Shown here piece after piece: positions 5,758 through 5,826 of a stretch of 5,826 nucleotides of DNA (positions are counted from its first letter, which is position 1; every line of letters begins with the position of its first letter). Under the pieces are notes generated by a model. It was not told the DNA's origin. It did no database searches and worked only from the letters and a program-made list of their open reading frames with translations. Source of the stretch: Phycisphaerae bacterium. Its GTDB lineage: Bacteria; Planctomycetota; Phycisphaerae; Sedimentisphaerales; Anaerobacaceae. The stretch covers positions 1 through 5,826 of the forward strand of contig JAUVYZ010000146.1 of assembly GCA_030602845.1 (NCBI GenBank), written 5' to 3'. The position numbers and the translations under genes are program-made.

Positions 5758-5826
5758 TTTTCTTCATAATCCTTTGTAACTACACACTTTGCATCAATTT
5801 TACCCTCTGGCAAATTGGGTTTGTTT
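5623..5826. repeat. repeat array with a 101-bp unit at the right edge
   Basis: The core attgggtttgttt occurs at 5623-5635, 5713-5725 and 5814-5826. A second block, ataatcctttgt, occurs at 5665-5676 and 5766-5777. Both blocks recur exactly 101 bp apart, so 5665-5725 and 5766-5826 align without gaps over 61 bp with about 46 identities by hand count. The 5623 core is a partial third copy, 90 bp from the second. The array runs off the window edge. On the minus strand the core reads Asn-Lys-Pro-Asn in the DUF362 frame for two copies, while the 101-bp step puts the third in another frame. Confidence 0.75.

Noticed and set aside
5623..5826. CRISPR array
   Set aside because: Only two to three diverged copies, 90-101 bp spacing, no constant repeat with unique spacers of 30-40 bp, and no cas genes.

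Overview
The window carries five confident genes: four protein genes and one tRNA. The best guess for the host is a Planctomycetota (Phycisphaerae-like) bacterium, probably from an environmental assembly. The guess rests on a DUF362 protein with a Lys-Pro-Asn-Gln-Thr-Gln-type N-terminus encoded by a short repeat, a style I associate with Phycisphaerae assemblies, and on the forms of the trigger factor and ClpP. It is recognition from memory, not a database result.

Left half, minus strand (2458 down to 2): tRNA-Gly(GCC), then tig (trigger factor), then clpP. All three point the same way. A good sigma70-type promoter (TTGCAA, 16-bp spacer, TATAAT) lies upstream of the tRNA. No convincing terminator separates the genes, so one transcript could carry the tRNA and both proteostasis genes. 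tig-clpP is the classic protein quality-control pair: trigger factor meets nascent chains at the ribosome exit, and ClpP degrades proteins delivered by an AAA+ unfoldase. The usual third gene, clpX, would lie just beyond the left edge. Both proteins end in lysine-rich tails.

Middle (2459-2913): a 455-bp gene-free stretch between divergent transcription units. It holds three 14-bp tandem units in the presumed tRNA leader, the tRNA promoter, a perfect 8-bp-stem hairpin of the widespread 'attcccgc...gcgggaat' type, smaller repeats, and the start region of the next gene.

Right half: pcm on the plus strand (2914-3810) encodes a protein-L-isoaspartate O-methyltransferase catalytic domain behind an unusual N-terminal membrane segment and an acidic linker. 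It converges, across a 66-bp gap, on a minus-strand gene (5757-3877) for a DUF362 protein with three predicted membrane helices. The first 80 or so residues of that last reading frame are largely encoded by short repeats that continue to the right edge, so its true start is uncertain.

I found no CRISPR array, transposase, phage gene or clear new defence system. The oddest points are the membrane-anchored isoaspartate methyltransferase, the repeat-built N-terminus of the DUF362 protein, the tandem repeats inside the tRNA leader, and the lysine tails on both tig and clpP products.
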